Numbered from the stretch's first letter, positions 1-6,111 are shown. The stretch is 6,197 nt of DNA from Planctomycetaceae bacterium (GCA_009776995.1 WRMR01000307.1:1-6197); one strand, 5' to 3'. Made by a program: numbers and translations. Notes: a model not told the origin generated them from the sequence alone.

Positions 1-1
1 T

Positions 2-415
2 TGCCCGGTTCGAATCAGAAACCTGGTTTTTATTAATCAATGCGACGGTTTTGGGGTTTACGAAAAGGCACCCAATGAATTTCAACGCGGTGAACCGGTT
101 TTCATCTATGCGGAAATCGACAACCTGACTGGTCTGGAAAACGAAGGCGGTTATCTCATTCAAGTCAACAGTTCGTATGAAATCGTTGATGTTTTCGGCA
201 ACCGGGTGGCAAGCGGGGAATTTAGCAAAACGGGGAAGCATACACAAAGCAGGATCAGGGATGTCTTCTTGCTTTGGCGGGTTGATCTCCCGGAAAATAT
301 CATGCCCGGCAAGTATTTTATTCGGCTGCTGGTTGTCGATACAAATCACCCAAATCACCTGTTTGATCAGCAGAGTCTTGAAATGAATGTCTTGTCACCT
401 CTCAGTAACCGTTAA
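2..415 (+). CDS. Conserved planctomycete hypothetical protein, C-terminal part (5' end outside window)
   Basis: This is an open frame from the left edge to a TAA at 413-415, giving 137 visible residues; the start lies upstream of the window. Readable landmarks are GFGVYEKAPNEFQRGEPVF, then IYAEIDN, a central SSYEIVDVFGNRVASGEF, and near the end PGKYFIRLLVVDT. Alternating hydrophobic/polar strands and the wording 'structure of the past: basis / more of the same / PGKY(x)I(x)LxVxD' suggest an all-beta, immunoglobulin-like C-terminal domain. From memory the pattern matches the C-terminal region of a long conserved planctomycete protein whose function is not established. No catalytic motif is visible. 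A T-run at 475-482 follows, but no GC-rich stem precedes it, so no terminator is called. Two in-frame or overlapping ATGs (177 and 206) are internal and are not taken as starts. Coding status is quite sure; the family is a recollection, not a search result. Confidence 0.75.
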   Translation, partial: CPVRIRNLVFINQCDGFGVYEKAPNEFQRGEPVFIYAEIDNLTGLENEGGYLIQVNSSYEIVDVFGNRVASGEFSKTGKHTQSRIRDVFLLWRVDLPENIMPGKYFIRLLVVDTNHPNHLFDQQSLEMNVLSPLSNR

Positions 416-985
416 TTTCATAACGAGATACGTCGATTTTCTTTCTCCTCAAATTCCTGGAGTGAATAATATCGTTTTTTTCCGACAAACGGTATTGTCT
501 CTACAATCAAAAAAATCGCTATTGACGAAATTTTCGTTATTCTCTAAATTGCTTGCGATGCCGCAGTGGCACACCAAACCTGAACAAAAGTAGCTTTCCA
601 ATGGACGGCTTGGATCGCAAATGAATCACAGCATGATAACTGATGAATGGTTTTGCTATCGCTTTCTTCCTTGTTGACGCGAGACAACATGACCTGATTC
701 GGGATGTTAGTACAACCAGAGCGGCCTGACGCAAATTCCTTTTTAATCATCGCAAGTTGTTTTTATTTATTTGAGAGTGCCGGTGGTCATAACCTAATGT
801 ATAGAAAATTCCTGTTATGCAATTATGAGAAATGCAGAGGGCTTTTCCATAAAACAGCAGGATGATTTGCGGCGTGTGTTCGCACAAGGGAATCACGAGG
901 ATTGTCCCGGCGATAGCAACAGAGAAAGCACCACTCACAAGAGAAATTTTCAGTGACAGGCGGAGCTTGTCCGGAAAGGCGGAGA
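416..985. other. Intergenic stretch with no supported gene
   Basis: About 570 bases lie between the TAA of the left gene and the preferred start of the protease. Several 65-86 residue frames exist on the minus strand (for example 747-1007 and 544-750). None has a ribosome binding site, recognisable domain or coding-like composition, and one runs into the protease start. A small hairpin ATTGT-CTCT-ACAAT at 492-505 is too weak to name. The promoter of the protease should lie in the right part of this stretch, but I see no convincing -35/-10 pair. No tRNA-like or other RNA gene is visible. Confidence 0.6.
958..985. repeat. Short direct repeat GGCGGAG at the protease start
   Basis: Two copies of GGCGGAG (959-965 and 978-984) flank CTTGTCCGGAAA just before ATG 986. 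The second copy sits where a ribosome binding site would be, with its GGAG only one base from the ATG, which is too close to be ideal. Read from GTG 953 the stretch encodes GGACPERRR, a low-information peptide. It may be a copy of a dispersed repeat, which only a genome-wide comparison could show. Confidence 0.35.
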
Positions 986-3979
986 ATGAGTACAAAACGT
1001 TTTGCATTTGAATCGCGAGCGTATCGGCATTTGATGATGGAAGTCTTGGAAGACCGTGTGGTTTTGTCGGCCAATCCGTTCGACAAAATCGATATTGTGA
1101 CCGTTGAACCGATCACGGATGCGTCGCATGAGACGATGATGATGTCAACGCCTGTTGCTTCAGGTGAGACCCCGGAAACCCTGGCATTGCTCGTTCCCAT
1201 GACGGGAAACACCACCTATTCCGGGATGACCGGGTTGGATGACGTCAAAAACCTGTACGGGTTGGACGGGAGCGGACAAACGGTTGTCATCATCGACAGC
1301 GGTATTGCGTACAATCACATTGATCTCGGCGGCGGGTTCGGGGACGGCTATCGCATCGTCGGCGGTTATGATTTCGCCGATGGTGATTTCGATCCTTATG
1401 ATTCCGGGCCGCGAGGGTCGCACGGAACACACGTCGCGGGCATCATCGCCTCAAGCAGTTCGCAATATCCCGGCGTTGCAACAGGCGTCGATTTGGTTGC
1501 ACTGCGAATTTTCAACGATGACGGCACAAGTAACATGCAATATCTCATCGACGCCCTGCAATGGGTGCATGAGAACAAGGACGCCTTTGCCAACCCGATC
1601 ACGACGATCAATCTGTCGGTCGGTTTTCTTGTCGATTCGAACGGATATTTCGATCAAATCAACGAATGGTTTCGTATTTTGAACGATGACGGCATCTTGA
1701 TTTCCGTTGCGGCGGGAAATGCGTTCGAGTCGGTTACCGACCAGAGCCAATTGAGTTACCCGGCCATGAGCGAGTATGTCGTTTCGGTCGGTTCGGTCGG
1801 CGTTACGGGCGAAGTCTCGTATTTTTCGCAGCGCAGCGAAGACACAATCATGGCACCGGGGCAATACGTCAAAAGCACCGTGCCGGACTATGTCGGCAAC
1901 CGCAACGGCATCGACGACGATTACAGCACCCTTTCCGGTACAAGCATGGCGGCACCTTACGTGGCCGGGGCAAGCACGCTCATCCGTCAGGCGATGCAGA
2001 TCGTCGGCATGACCGGCATCACGCAGCAGATGATTTACGATGCCATCGTTGCAACAGCGGACAAGATTTACGACGCCGTGACAGGGCAGTATTTTTCGCG
2101 GATCAACATCAAAAATGCCATTGAGTCGATTTTACCCCCGGATATGCTTGGCAACTCCATAGCCAACGCAACGGGACTGGGGACTGTTGTTGACACGATG
2201 GACATCGAAGGCTTTTTCAACACGAAAACTGACAAGGATTATTTCTCATTTGTTGCCGGCAAGGACGGCACGATAGTTATCACGCCTGAAATGAGTGCCG
2301 GGCTGACCGGAACCTGGGACGTCAGCGCGGTTCCCGGTGCCGTCGTTGCATCCGATGGCACGGTAACGCTCGATGTGGTAGCAGGCAAGACCTACACACT
2401 GGGGTTCAATGCAACCGGAACCATCGGGATTTACTCGCTCAACGCACATTACGTTGGCAACACGACCGATTCCGGTGGCGAAACGGACACGGAGAACACA
2501 ACCGATCCCGGCGGTGAAACGAATACAGGCAACTTGACAAATCCCGATAATCAAGAAAATCCTGGTTCAGACAAACCCGGTTCAGACAACACTATTTCCG
2601 TCACCGTGAACCAGGCGACTCTTGACAACCAGCATCTGACCGAAGGCGGCAAGTGGTATGCAATCACGGCGACCAACACGGGGACGATGACCTTTGAGGT
2701 CATGTTGCCCTCAGGCGTTTCGGGACAACATCTCGTGATTGAAATCGGGGATGCCGACGGGAATGTGACGGCAACATATACCGGGCAATCGCGCATGGAT
2801 TTCGCCGTGACCGCCGGAACAACGGCATGGGTGCGTGTGAGTACGGAAGCGAATACCGGAGCAATTGACGGAGCGGCGATTCGGCTGACCAACCTCGTGC
2901 AACAGGTCGGGTCGCAGATTTTCGTCATCGGAACGGAACGTGACGATATGATTTCGCTGACGGCCGGAACAACGCATTTGCTGCTGATCAACGGTGTGCG
3001 GTATGCCTTTGACGCCGGAACCGTCACCAACATCAGTATCGATGGTCGCGGTGGCAACGACACGATTCGTTACACCGGAACCGATGCGGACGAAACCGTC
3101 ACGATTGACGGCACCGTGGCGACGATTGCGGGCAAAGATTACACCGTCGGTGTGCGAAACGCGGAATACCTTGACATCGACGGCAATGGCGGCAATGACA
3201 CACTCCGCTATTACGACACGTCCGGCGACGATCTGGTGACCGTCCGAACGGGCGAAATCAGCATTGCGTCAAGCGGTTTTTTTGCCCGGGTTGAAGGCAT
3301 GGCAAAATTTTTCACCTTTGCGGAACGCGGCGGCAACGATTCGGCGATCCTGTACGACTCGCCCGATGATGACACGCTTACGGTGTCGGCAACATACACC
3401 CTGTTCAACAGCGGCGGAACAACAAGCCAGTTGTACTCGTTCAAGTCGATTGTTGCCTATTCGGTCAACGGCGGCAACGATACCGCAACCATGACCGATA
3501 CAAGCGGCGAAACGTTGTTTACCGGCTCGTGGGAAAGCATGAAACGCTTTTCCGTCAACCAATACGTCGAAGTGCGCGGATTTGCCCAGGTCAACCTGAC
3601 CAACGTGTATGGCGGGAACAACATCGTTCGGCTCGAAGACAGCCTCGGCAATGACACATTGTACATCATGGCAAGCGGCGTTTCACTGAACGGCTCCCAT
3701 TACGGCATTTCCGTTCGCGGGTTTGATTACGTTCACACCAGTGCGGTCAACGGCGGGAACAATCAAATCATGATTTATGACACTCACAAATCGCAAAAAC
3801 TTACCGCCGCCAACAGCATGATCAGCGTTATCGACTCGCTGCACACGTATGAGGCGGACGGTTTCGGCGAAGTTTGGGCCTTTGGAAGCAACAAGGAAAG
3901 CAGTCAAATCGAAAACCACGGCACGGATTATGTGCTCAAATTGCTGGGACAATGGGAGGACACACTGCCAGCGGTTTGA
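986..3979 (+). CDS. Secreted subtilisin-like serine protease (S8) with 47-residue GGND repeats
   Basis: Predicted extracytoplasmic endopeptidase of 997 residues (numbering from ATG 986). The N-terminus has no classical signal peptide but carries EVLEDRVVLSA at about residues 19-29, the planctomycete LEPR-XLL type motif found at the front of large exported proteins. The S8 catalytic domain spans about 90-390: Asp104 in VVIIDSGIA, His146 in GSHGTHVAGI, oxyanion Asn245 in SVAAGN, Ser320 in SGTSMAAPYVAGA. All four key residues are present, so activity is expected. A beta-rich segment at about 387-490 (TDKDYFSFVAGKDG) looks like a pre-peptidase C-terminal type domain. A Ser/Gly/Thr/Asn linker follows (493-536), then a second beta-sandwich-like segment (537-640), then the repeat array (689-969) and a 28-residue tail. 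No LPXTG, PEP-CTERM or dockerin is seen. Start choice: ATG 986 has AAAGG at a 6-base spacing; an in-frame GTG at 953 would add 11 residues (TGGACPERRR) that look like non-coding repeat. Its natural substrate is unknown. Confidence 0.93.
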   Translation: MSTKRFAFESRAYRHLMMEVLEDRVVLSANPFDKIDIVTVEPITDASHETMMMSTPVASGETPETLALLVPMTGNTTYSGMTGLDDVKNLYGLDGSGQTVVIIDSGIAYNHIDLGGGFGDGYRIVGGYDFADGDFDPYDSGPRGSHGTHVAGIIASSSSQYPGVATGVDLVALRIFNDDGTSNMQYLIDALQWVHENKDAFANPITTINLSVGFLVDSNGYFDQINEWFRILNDDGILISVAAGNAFESVTDQSQLSYPAMSEYVVSVGSVGVTGEVSYFSQRSEDTIMAPGQYVKSTVPDYVGNRNGIDDDYSTLSGTSMAAPYVAGASTLIRQAMQIVGMTGITQQMIYDAIVATADKIYDAVTGQYFSRINIKNAIESILPPDMLGNSIANATGLGTVVDTMDIEGFFNTKTDKDYFSFVAGKDGTIVITPEMSAGLTGTWDVSAVPGAVVASDGTVTLDVVAGKTYTLGFNATGTIGIYSLNAHYVGNTTDSGGETDTENTTDPGGETNTGNLTNPDNQENPGSDKPGSDNTISVTVNQATLDNQHLTEGGKWYAITATNTGTMTFEVMLPSGVSGQHLVIEIGDADGNVTATYTGQSRMDFAVTAGTTAWVRVSTEANTGAIDGAAIRLTNLVQQVGSQIFVIGTERDDMISLTAGTTHLLLINGVRYAFDAGTVTNISIDGRGGNDTIRYTGTDADETVTIDGTVATIAGKDYTVGVRNAEYLDIDGNGGNDTLRYYDTSGDDLVTVRTGEISIASSGFFARVEGMAKFFTFAERGGNDSAILYDSPDDDTLTVSATYTLFNSGGTTSQLYSFKSIVAYSVNGGNDTATMTDTSGETLFTGSWESMKRFSVNQYVEVRGFAQVNLTNVYGGNNIVRLEDSLGNDTLYIMASGVSLNGSHYGISVRGFDYVHTSAVNGGNNQIMIYDTHKSQKLTAANSMISVIDSLHTYEADGFGEVWAFGSNKESSQIENHGTDYVLKLLGQWEDTLPAV
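2462..2593 (+). repeat. Low-complexity linker in the protease with tandem nucleotide repeats
   Basis: This part encodes residues 493-536 of the protease: TTDSGGETDTENTTDPGGETNTGN, then PGSDKPGSDN. Two imperfect units of the TTD-x-GGET type are followed by an exact-period 15-base duplication at 2561-2590 (each unit holding GGTTCAGACAA). Such acidic Gly/Ser/Thr/Asn/Pro linkers usually are flexible spacers between folded domains. The nucleotide-level repetition suggests recent slippage expansion. Confidence 0.7.
3050..3892 (+). repeat. Six tandem 46-47 residue GGND repeats plus a decayed seventh start in the protease C-terminus
   Basis: The Gly-Gly-Asn-Asp/Asn core recurs at residues 689, 735, 782, 829, 876 and 923 of the protease, with spacings of 46, 47, 47, 47 and 47. 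Each unit reads roughly GGND(T/S)-x-x-L/M-x-D(T/S)-x-GDDTLTV, a variable strand, then GF-x-x-V about ten residues before the next core. A seventh GF-x-x-V is present at 959-963, but its GGND is replaced by GSNKES. The regular spacing and alternating hydrophobics fit a repetitive beta structure. Planctomycete exported proteins with similar GGNDTATLYDSAGDDT-like arrays are known to me from memory. The acidic Asn/Asp turns could bind calcium as in RTX repeats, but the exact RTX nonapeptide is absent. Confidence 0.85.
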
Positions 3980-4008
3980 TGTCCACATCGGGGTCGTCGA
4001 TTTTGAGA

Positions 4009-4409
4009 TTATAAACGACCGCCAAAATGTTGATGTTGTGAATTTGATTTTCGTCGAAAAATTAAAACAATAACACCGATGGTGAAATATTTGGATGAGT
4101 ATGCTACTGCGGATGGAGGTAGCTCAGAGGCTATTTAGTAAATAACATATTGAAAACACTTGATTTATAAAAATCACAAAACGCTGACAAAATTAAAATT
4201 ACGGCACTTATAGCATTTGGCATTTTTTCAGGGTGTTGATATGCCGTAAATTGCAGTGTTTAATTTCCAAATAGCCTCTCAGTGTTATCGGTTTCTTTCA
4301 CTTCCGCGAGAATATCGACTGAAAGAATGGATTTTATTGGAGATTCTTTTCCTGGAACACTGTAAAGAATTCCGACTTGTCCTTTGGTTTTGCCCCTACG
4401 ATTACTCAT
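4009..4409 (-). pseudogene. Remnant of a DUF1573-type gene, interrupted by a MITE
   Basis: The minus frame starts at ATG 4409 and now stops at 4260 after 49 residues (MSNRRGKTKGQVGILYSVPG... to ...NTERLFGN), the last five residues and the stop coming from the inserted element. Removing 4124-4278 gives one continuous frame to TAA 4011-4009, 81 residues in all, in which NTELPPSAVAYSSKY is followed by a membrane helix (FTIGVIVLIF) and RRKSN. The removed length (155 bases) is not a multiple of three, so today's gene is frameshifted. RGKTKGQVGILYSVPGK...VDILAEVK aligns by eye with NGKEGKTAAKLAVIYVPQ...IDLLADVQ of the neighbouring DUF1573 protein, so this is the C-terminal half of that family. The N-terminal half, with the CSC motif, is missing; no frame upstream provides it. 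The ATG overlaps the stop of the Cys-rich gene by 8 bases (ATGAGTAA). Convergent with the protease, 29 bp between stops. Confidence 0.72.
4127..4278. mobile_element. MITE-like non-autonomous transposable element, 152 bp
   Basis: Ends are perfect inverted repeats GAGGCTATTT (4127-4136) and AAATAGCCTC (4269-4278). Both ends are bordered by TCA (4124-4126 and 4279-4281), which reads as a 3 bp target duplication; because the sequence is ambiguous it can also be read as a 5 bp duplication CTCAG (4123-4127 and 4278-4282). The interior is AT-rich with no coding capacity. Nested inside are AAACACT/AGTGTTT (4154-4160, 4255-4261) and TTACGGCA/TGCCGTAA (4199-4206, 4242-4249), so the element can fold into an imperfect long hairpin with an unpaired AT-rich bulge in the left arm. 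Excision in silico restores the reading frame of the host gene, which is the strongest support. The GAGGC-type end and a TNA target are reminiscent of IS5-family elements; this assignment is only a guess. Confidence 0.75.
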
Positions 4410-4797
4410 AATCCAAAGTGCTGAGTTGTTGCACTAGAGAATTGATACATCCCACATGAATAAAACCGCCATCATCCTCCCATTCGTCTTCAACACAAGT
4501 GATGCCACGCAAACATGCTATAGTTATAGAATTAGAAATTCTAGAACCAGCCAATTTTGTAGTACTCAAACCGTAATTGGTGACATAATACCCGCTACCA
4601 GCACAAGGCCAATTTGCCCAACATGATGTGTTTGTCGCCAAGTAATCGTTATCACAAGATGTACAGGCACCATCAGTAGCTGCTTTATTTTCGCAATCTT
4701 CACTTGCTGCAAAAATAAAATACATATTATCACCAACGATAATCAAAAGCAAAGAAACAAGGGCAAAAACCCACTGGACACAATGAGATTGTTTCAT
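4402..4797 (-). CDS. Small secreted cysteine-rich protein, unknown function
   Basis: The product has 131 residues. Residues 1-8 (MKQSHCVQ) are followed by a hydrophobic stretch (WVFALVSLLLIIVG) and FIFAAS, which together look like a signal peptide with cleavage near residue 31-32. The mature part has eight cysteines at 35, 45, 48, 59, 65, 95, 101 and 117, an even number that would suit four disulfides, and an acidic patch CVEDEWEDDGG. The start is decided by AAGGAG six bases before ATG 4797. The same frame stays open upstream to 5115, but a longer 237-residue protein would place the signal peptide in the middle. I do not recognise the family. It is followed by the DUF1573 remnant, whose ATG overlaps its TAA, so the two were probably one transcript. 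The AT-rich composition differs from the protease. It could be a substrate or structural surface protein; no function is claimed. Confidence 0.72.
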   Translation of the reverse strand: MKQSHCVQWVFALVSLLLIIVGDNMYFIFAASEDCENKAATDGACTSCDNDYLATNTSCWANWPCAGSGYYVTNYGLSTTKLAGSRISNSITIACLRGITCVEDEWEDDGGFIHVGCINSLVQQLSTLDYE

Positions 4798-4799
4798 GA

Positions 4800-5115
4800 C
4801 ACACTCCTTCAAAAATTTTTTAAACCGAATACGCACCTTGAACAAAACATAAAAACCGCTAATAGAGAGTTCCACAGCCAACCACCAGAACTCTACATAA
4901 CTGATATGATAACCATACTCAAAAAAAATCAATCGTTTTGACAAGATTTTTCCGGTTTTTTCAAAAATTCTGGCTTTTTTGAAAGCCTGTTTCACAATTC
5001 GAGAACATGATGAATTTCGTTTGAAATACGCGACTCCAAATCTTGATCTCTGCTTTTGCCTCTCTGCTAATTCTGACGGATTGACATATTCATTTTCATT
5101 GCCACTTTGAATCAT
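4800..5115 (-). other. AT-rich open frame upstream of the Cys-rich gene, possible membrane-protein remnant
   Basis: A minus-strand frame begins at ATG 5115 and continues in phase into the Cys-rich gene. Its first half is basic and low in information (AERQKQRSRFG, QAFKKARIFEKTGK). The second half, with EFWWLAVELSISGFYVLFKV and RIRFKKF, looks like one membrane helix followed by positive residues. This recalls a helix of MauE/DoxX-like small membrane proteins, which I remember as occurring near DUF1573 genes in planctomycetes, but no other helices of that family are present. A run of eight A/T at 4921-4928 would be prone to frameshift. No ribosome binding site precedes 5115. Either a decayed gene fragment or untranslated leader that happens to stay open. 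Confidence 0.25.
4804..4809 (-). promoter_or_regulatory. Ribosome binding site of the Cys-rich gene
   Basis: AAGGAG on the minus strand, six bases from ATG 4797. It is the best Shine-Dalgarno match in the window and is what selects this internal ATG over the upstream start of the same open frame at 5115. Confidence 0.75.
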
Positions 5116-5191
5116 TCATCATCTTGTGTTGGAGGAATTGCAGTGCATGAAATGACACCGCAGGAAATTGTTACGGAACGAGGGCTTACGA

Positions 5192-5671
5192 TCAATTCAG
5201 TGAGACCACGGCGGGCAATTCGCCCAGCGGTTGGACGTCGGCAAGCAGGTCAATTGCGAGGAGATACGGTGCGGTGTCCGCATCCGCGTCATCGGTTTGA
5301 GGAACATAAATGACCGCCAGTTTTGCGGCGGTTTTGCCTTCTTTGCCGTTGGTGTCCAAACGACAATGAAGTTCGGTACTCTCACCCGCCTCAATGGATT
5401 TCCTGGAGAATGAGACTTGCGTGCAACTGCATGTCATTTTGACGTCCAGGATGGCGATCGGGTACTTCGATTGATTGACCAGTTTGACTGTGACCTCGTG
5501 AAACGCCGGGCCAACCTGACCGAGATCGACAACTCCGGGTTCCGCAACAAGCATGGCAAGAGGCCGGGCTTGCTGTTGTGATATATGGCAAAAAGAACAC
5601 ATGGCTCCCACAAGGGAACCGACGAAAAGCAGAGTAAAAAGGAGCAATCCCAAAACTCCTGACTCCCTCAC
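5192..5671 (-). CDS. DUF1573 domain protein with N-terminal membrane anchor
   Basis: The product has 159 residues from GTG 5671. Residues 6-23 (VLGLLLFTLLFVGSLVGA) form a signal anchor or uncleaved signal peptide, followed by CSFCHIS; the residue before the first Cys is Met, so a standard lipobox is not met. The DUF1573 beta-sandwich follows: VVDLGQV (47-53), VTVKLVNQSKYPIAILDV (60-77), the conserved CSC at 81-83 (MTCSCTQ), AGESTEL (95-101), NGKEGKTAAKLAVIY (108-122), and LLAIDLLADV (137-146). Family members are exported proteins of unclear role, with a fold resembling bacterial Ig-like domains. Start choice: two adjacent GTGs (5674, 5671); GGAG at 5680-5677 is five bases from the second. The ATG at 5809 would overlap yacG by about 100 bases and add an Arg-rich out-of-frame read of yacG, so it is rejected. 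It lies 38 bases after the yacG stop, so the two may be co-transcribed. Confidence 0.82.
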   Translation of the reverse strand: MRESGVLGLLLFTLLFVGSLVGAMCSFCHISQQQARPLAMLVAEPGVVDLGQVGPAFHEVTVKLVNQSKYPIAILDVKMTCSCTQVSFSRKSIEAGESTELHCRLDTNGKEGKTAAKLAVIYVPQTDDADADTAPYLLAIDLLADVQPLGELPAVVSLN

Positions 5672-5701
5672 CACTACTCCATCACCCCTCAACTGACTGC
5701 T

Positions 5702-6065
5702 GTGAACGGTTACTCGAAAAATTCGTCTTCTAGGGGTTTTTCGACGGGTAGCCCGTAACGTTCGTCGAGCCAACGTGCCGCGTCGATCAGTTTGCACCGC
5801 TGTGAGCAAAACGGCATCGCCACCCCGTCGTCGCTTTCAAAAAAACGTTGTTCACAAACGGGACAGGTCAGCGGTTCCATCGTATCGTATTTGCGAGAGG
5901 TGAATTTGCAAGGGTGGAGGATATCATGGTGGTTCCAATGGGTGGAAAAGTGGCTGTTTGCCAGCCTGTTTCAGCAGCTTAGCGGCTCCGGTCTTTTCAC
6001 CGAGCCTGGTCTGAGGAATCATTGTTTTCAAGTGAAGCTGCACTCAATTTTTCGTAACCGTTCAC
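5702..6065. repeat. Inverted repeat pair flanking yacG
   Basis: GTGAACGGTTAC-TC-GAAAAATT at 5702-5723 recurs on the opposite strand as GTGAACGGTTAC-GAAAAATT at 6065-6046, i.e. 20 matching bases with one 2-base insertion. The inner copy overlaps the yacG stop codon and last codons; the outer lies in the leader of the gene. The distance between the two arms is about 320 bases. Twelve exact bases alone could occur by chance in a window of this size; the further eight make chance less likely. The meaning is unknown. Confidence 0.45.
5710..5880 (-). CDS. yacG: YacG family zinc-binding DNA gyrase inhibitor
   Basis: A 56-residue cytosolic protein. Motifs in order: CPVC (Cys6, Cys9), then MPFCSQRCKLIDAARWLDE with Cys25 and Cys29, then RYGLPVE and an acidic tail ending in EDEFFE. 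The four cysteines form the family's single zinc site, and FCS-x-RC-x-x-ID-x-x-RWL-(D/G)-E is the family signature. In E. coli, YacG binds GyrB and blocks DNA binding by gyrase; the same role here is inferred. ATG 5880 is the only plausible start: no in-frame ATG, GTG or TTG occurs before the TGA codon upstream. No clear Shine-Dalgarno precedes it. Length fits the family, which usually has 55-70 residues. Confidence 0.93.
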   Translation of the reverse strand: MEPLTCPVCEQRFFESDDGVAMPFCSQRCKLIDAARWLDERYGLPVEKPLEDEFFE

Positions 6066-6111
6066 GGGCGGTGAGCTTCCCAGAGGCGGAACGACAGTTC
6101 CATTTTAGTGG
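5881..6111. other. yacG leader region, no supported gene, two small hairpins
   Basis: No frame of gene quality is seen on either strand. Two compact stem-loops are present: GGCTG-TTTGC-CAGCC at 5952-5966, and GGCT(C)CGGT-CTTTTC-ACCG-AGCC at 5984-6006 with one bulged C. On the minus strand the first is followed by ACTTTTCC, a poor terminator tail. They could act in the yacG leader or end a transcript entering from the right; neither is demonstrated. Confidence 0.35.

Noticed and set aside
537..1007. Three overlapping minus-strand frames of 65-86 residues before the protease
   Set aside because: No ribosome binding sites, domains or coding-like composition; one overlaps the protease start region antisense.
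2551..3063. 170-residue minus-strand frame inside the protease
   Set aside because: It is antisense to a clearly coding region; its open length follows from the codon pattern of the real gene.
3992..4020. GGTCGT/ACGACC hairpin between the convergent genes
   Set aside because: Six paired bases around a 17-base loop with no T-run; too weak for a terminator call.
4402..5115. 237-residue version of the Cys-rich protein
   Set aside because: A signal peptide preceded by a strong AAGGAG occurs at internal ATG 4797, and the upstream part lacks a ribosome binding site.
5107..5313. 68-residue plus-strand frame opposite the DUF1573 gene end
   Set aside because: Antisense to the DUF1573 coding sequence, no ribosome binding site or recognisable domain.
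5192..5809. Long DUF1573 frame starting at ATG 5809
   Set aside because: The extra N-terminus is Arg-rich, overlaps yacG in another frame, and places the membrane anchor in the middle; GTG 5671 with GGAG at five bases is better.
6055..6081. Minus-strand GKLTARERL, matching the start motif of acyl-CoA carboxylase beta subunits
   Set aside because: Only nine residues match, neither side continues the family, and stops are close by; probably chance or a very old fragment.
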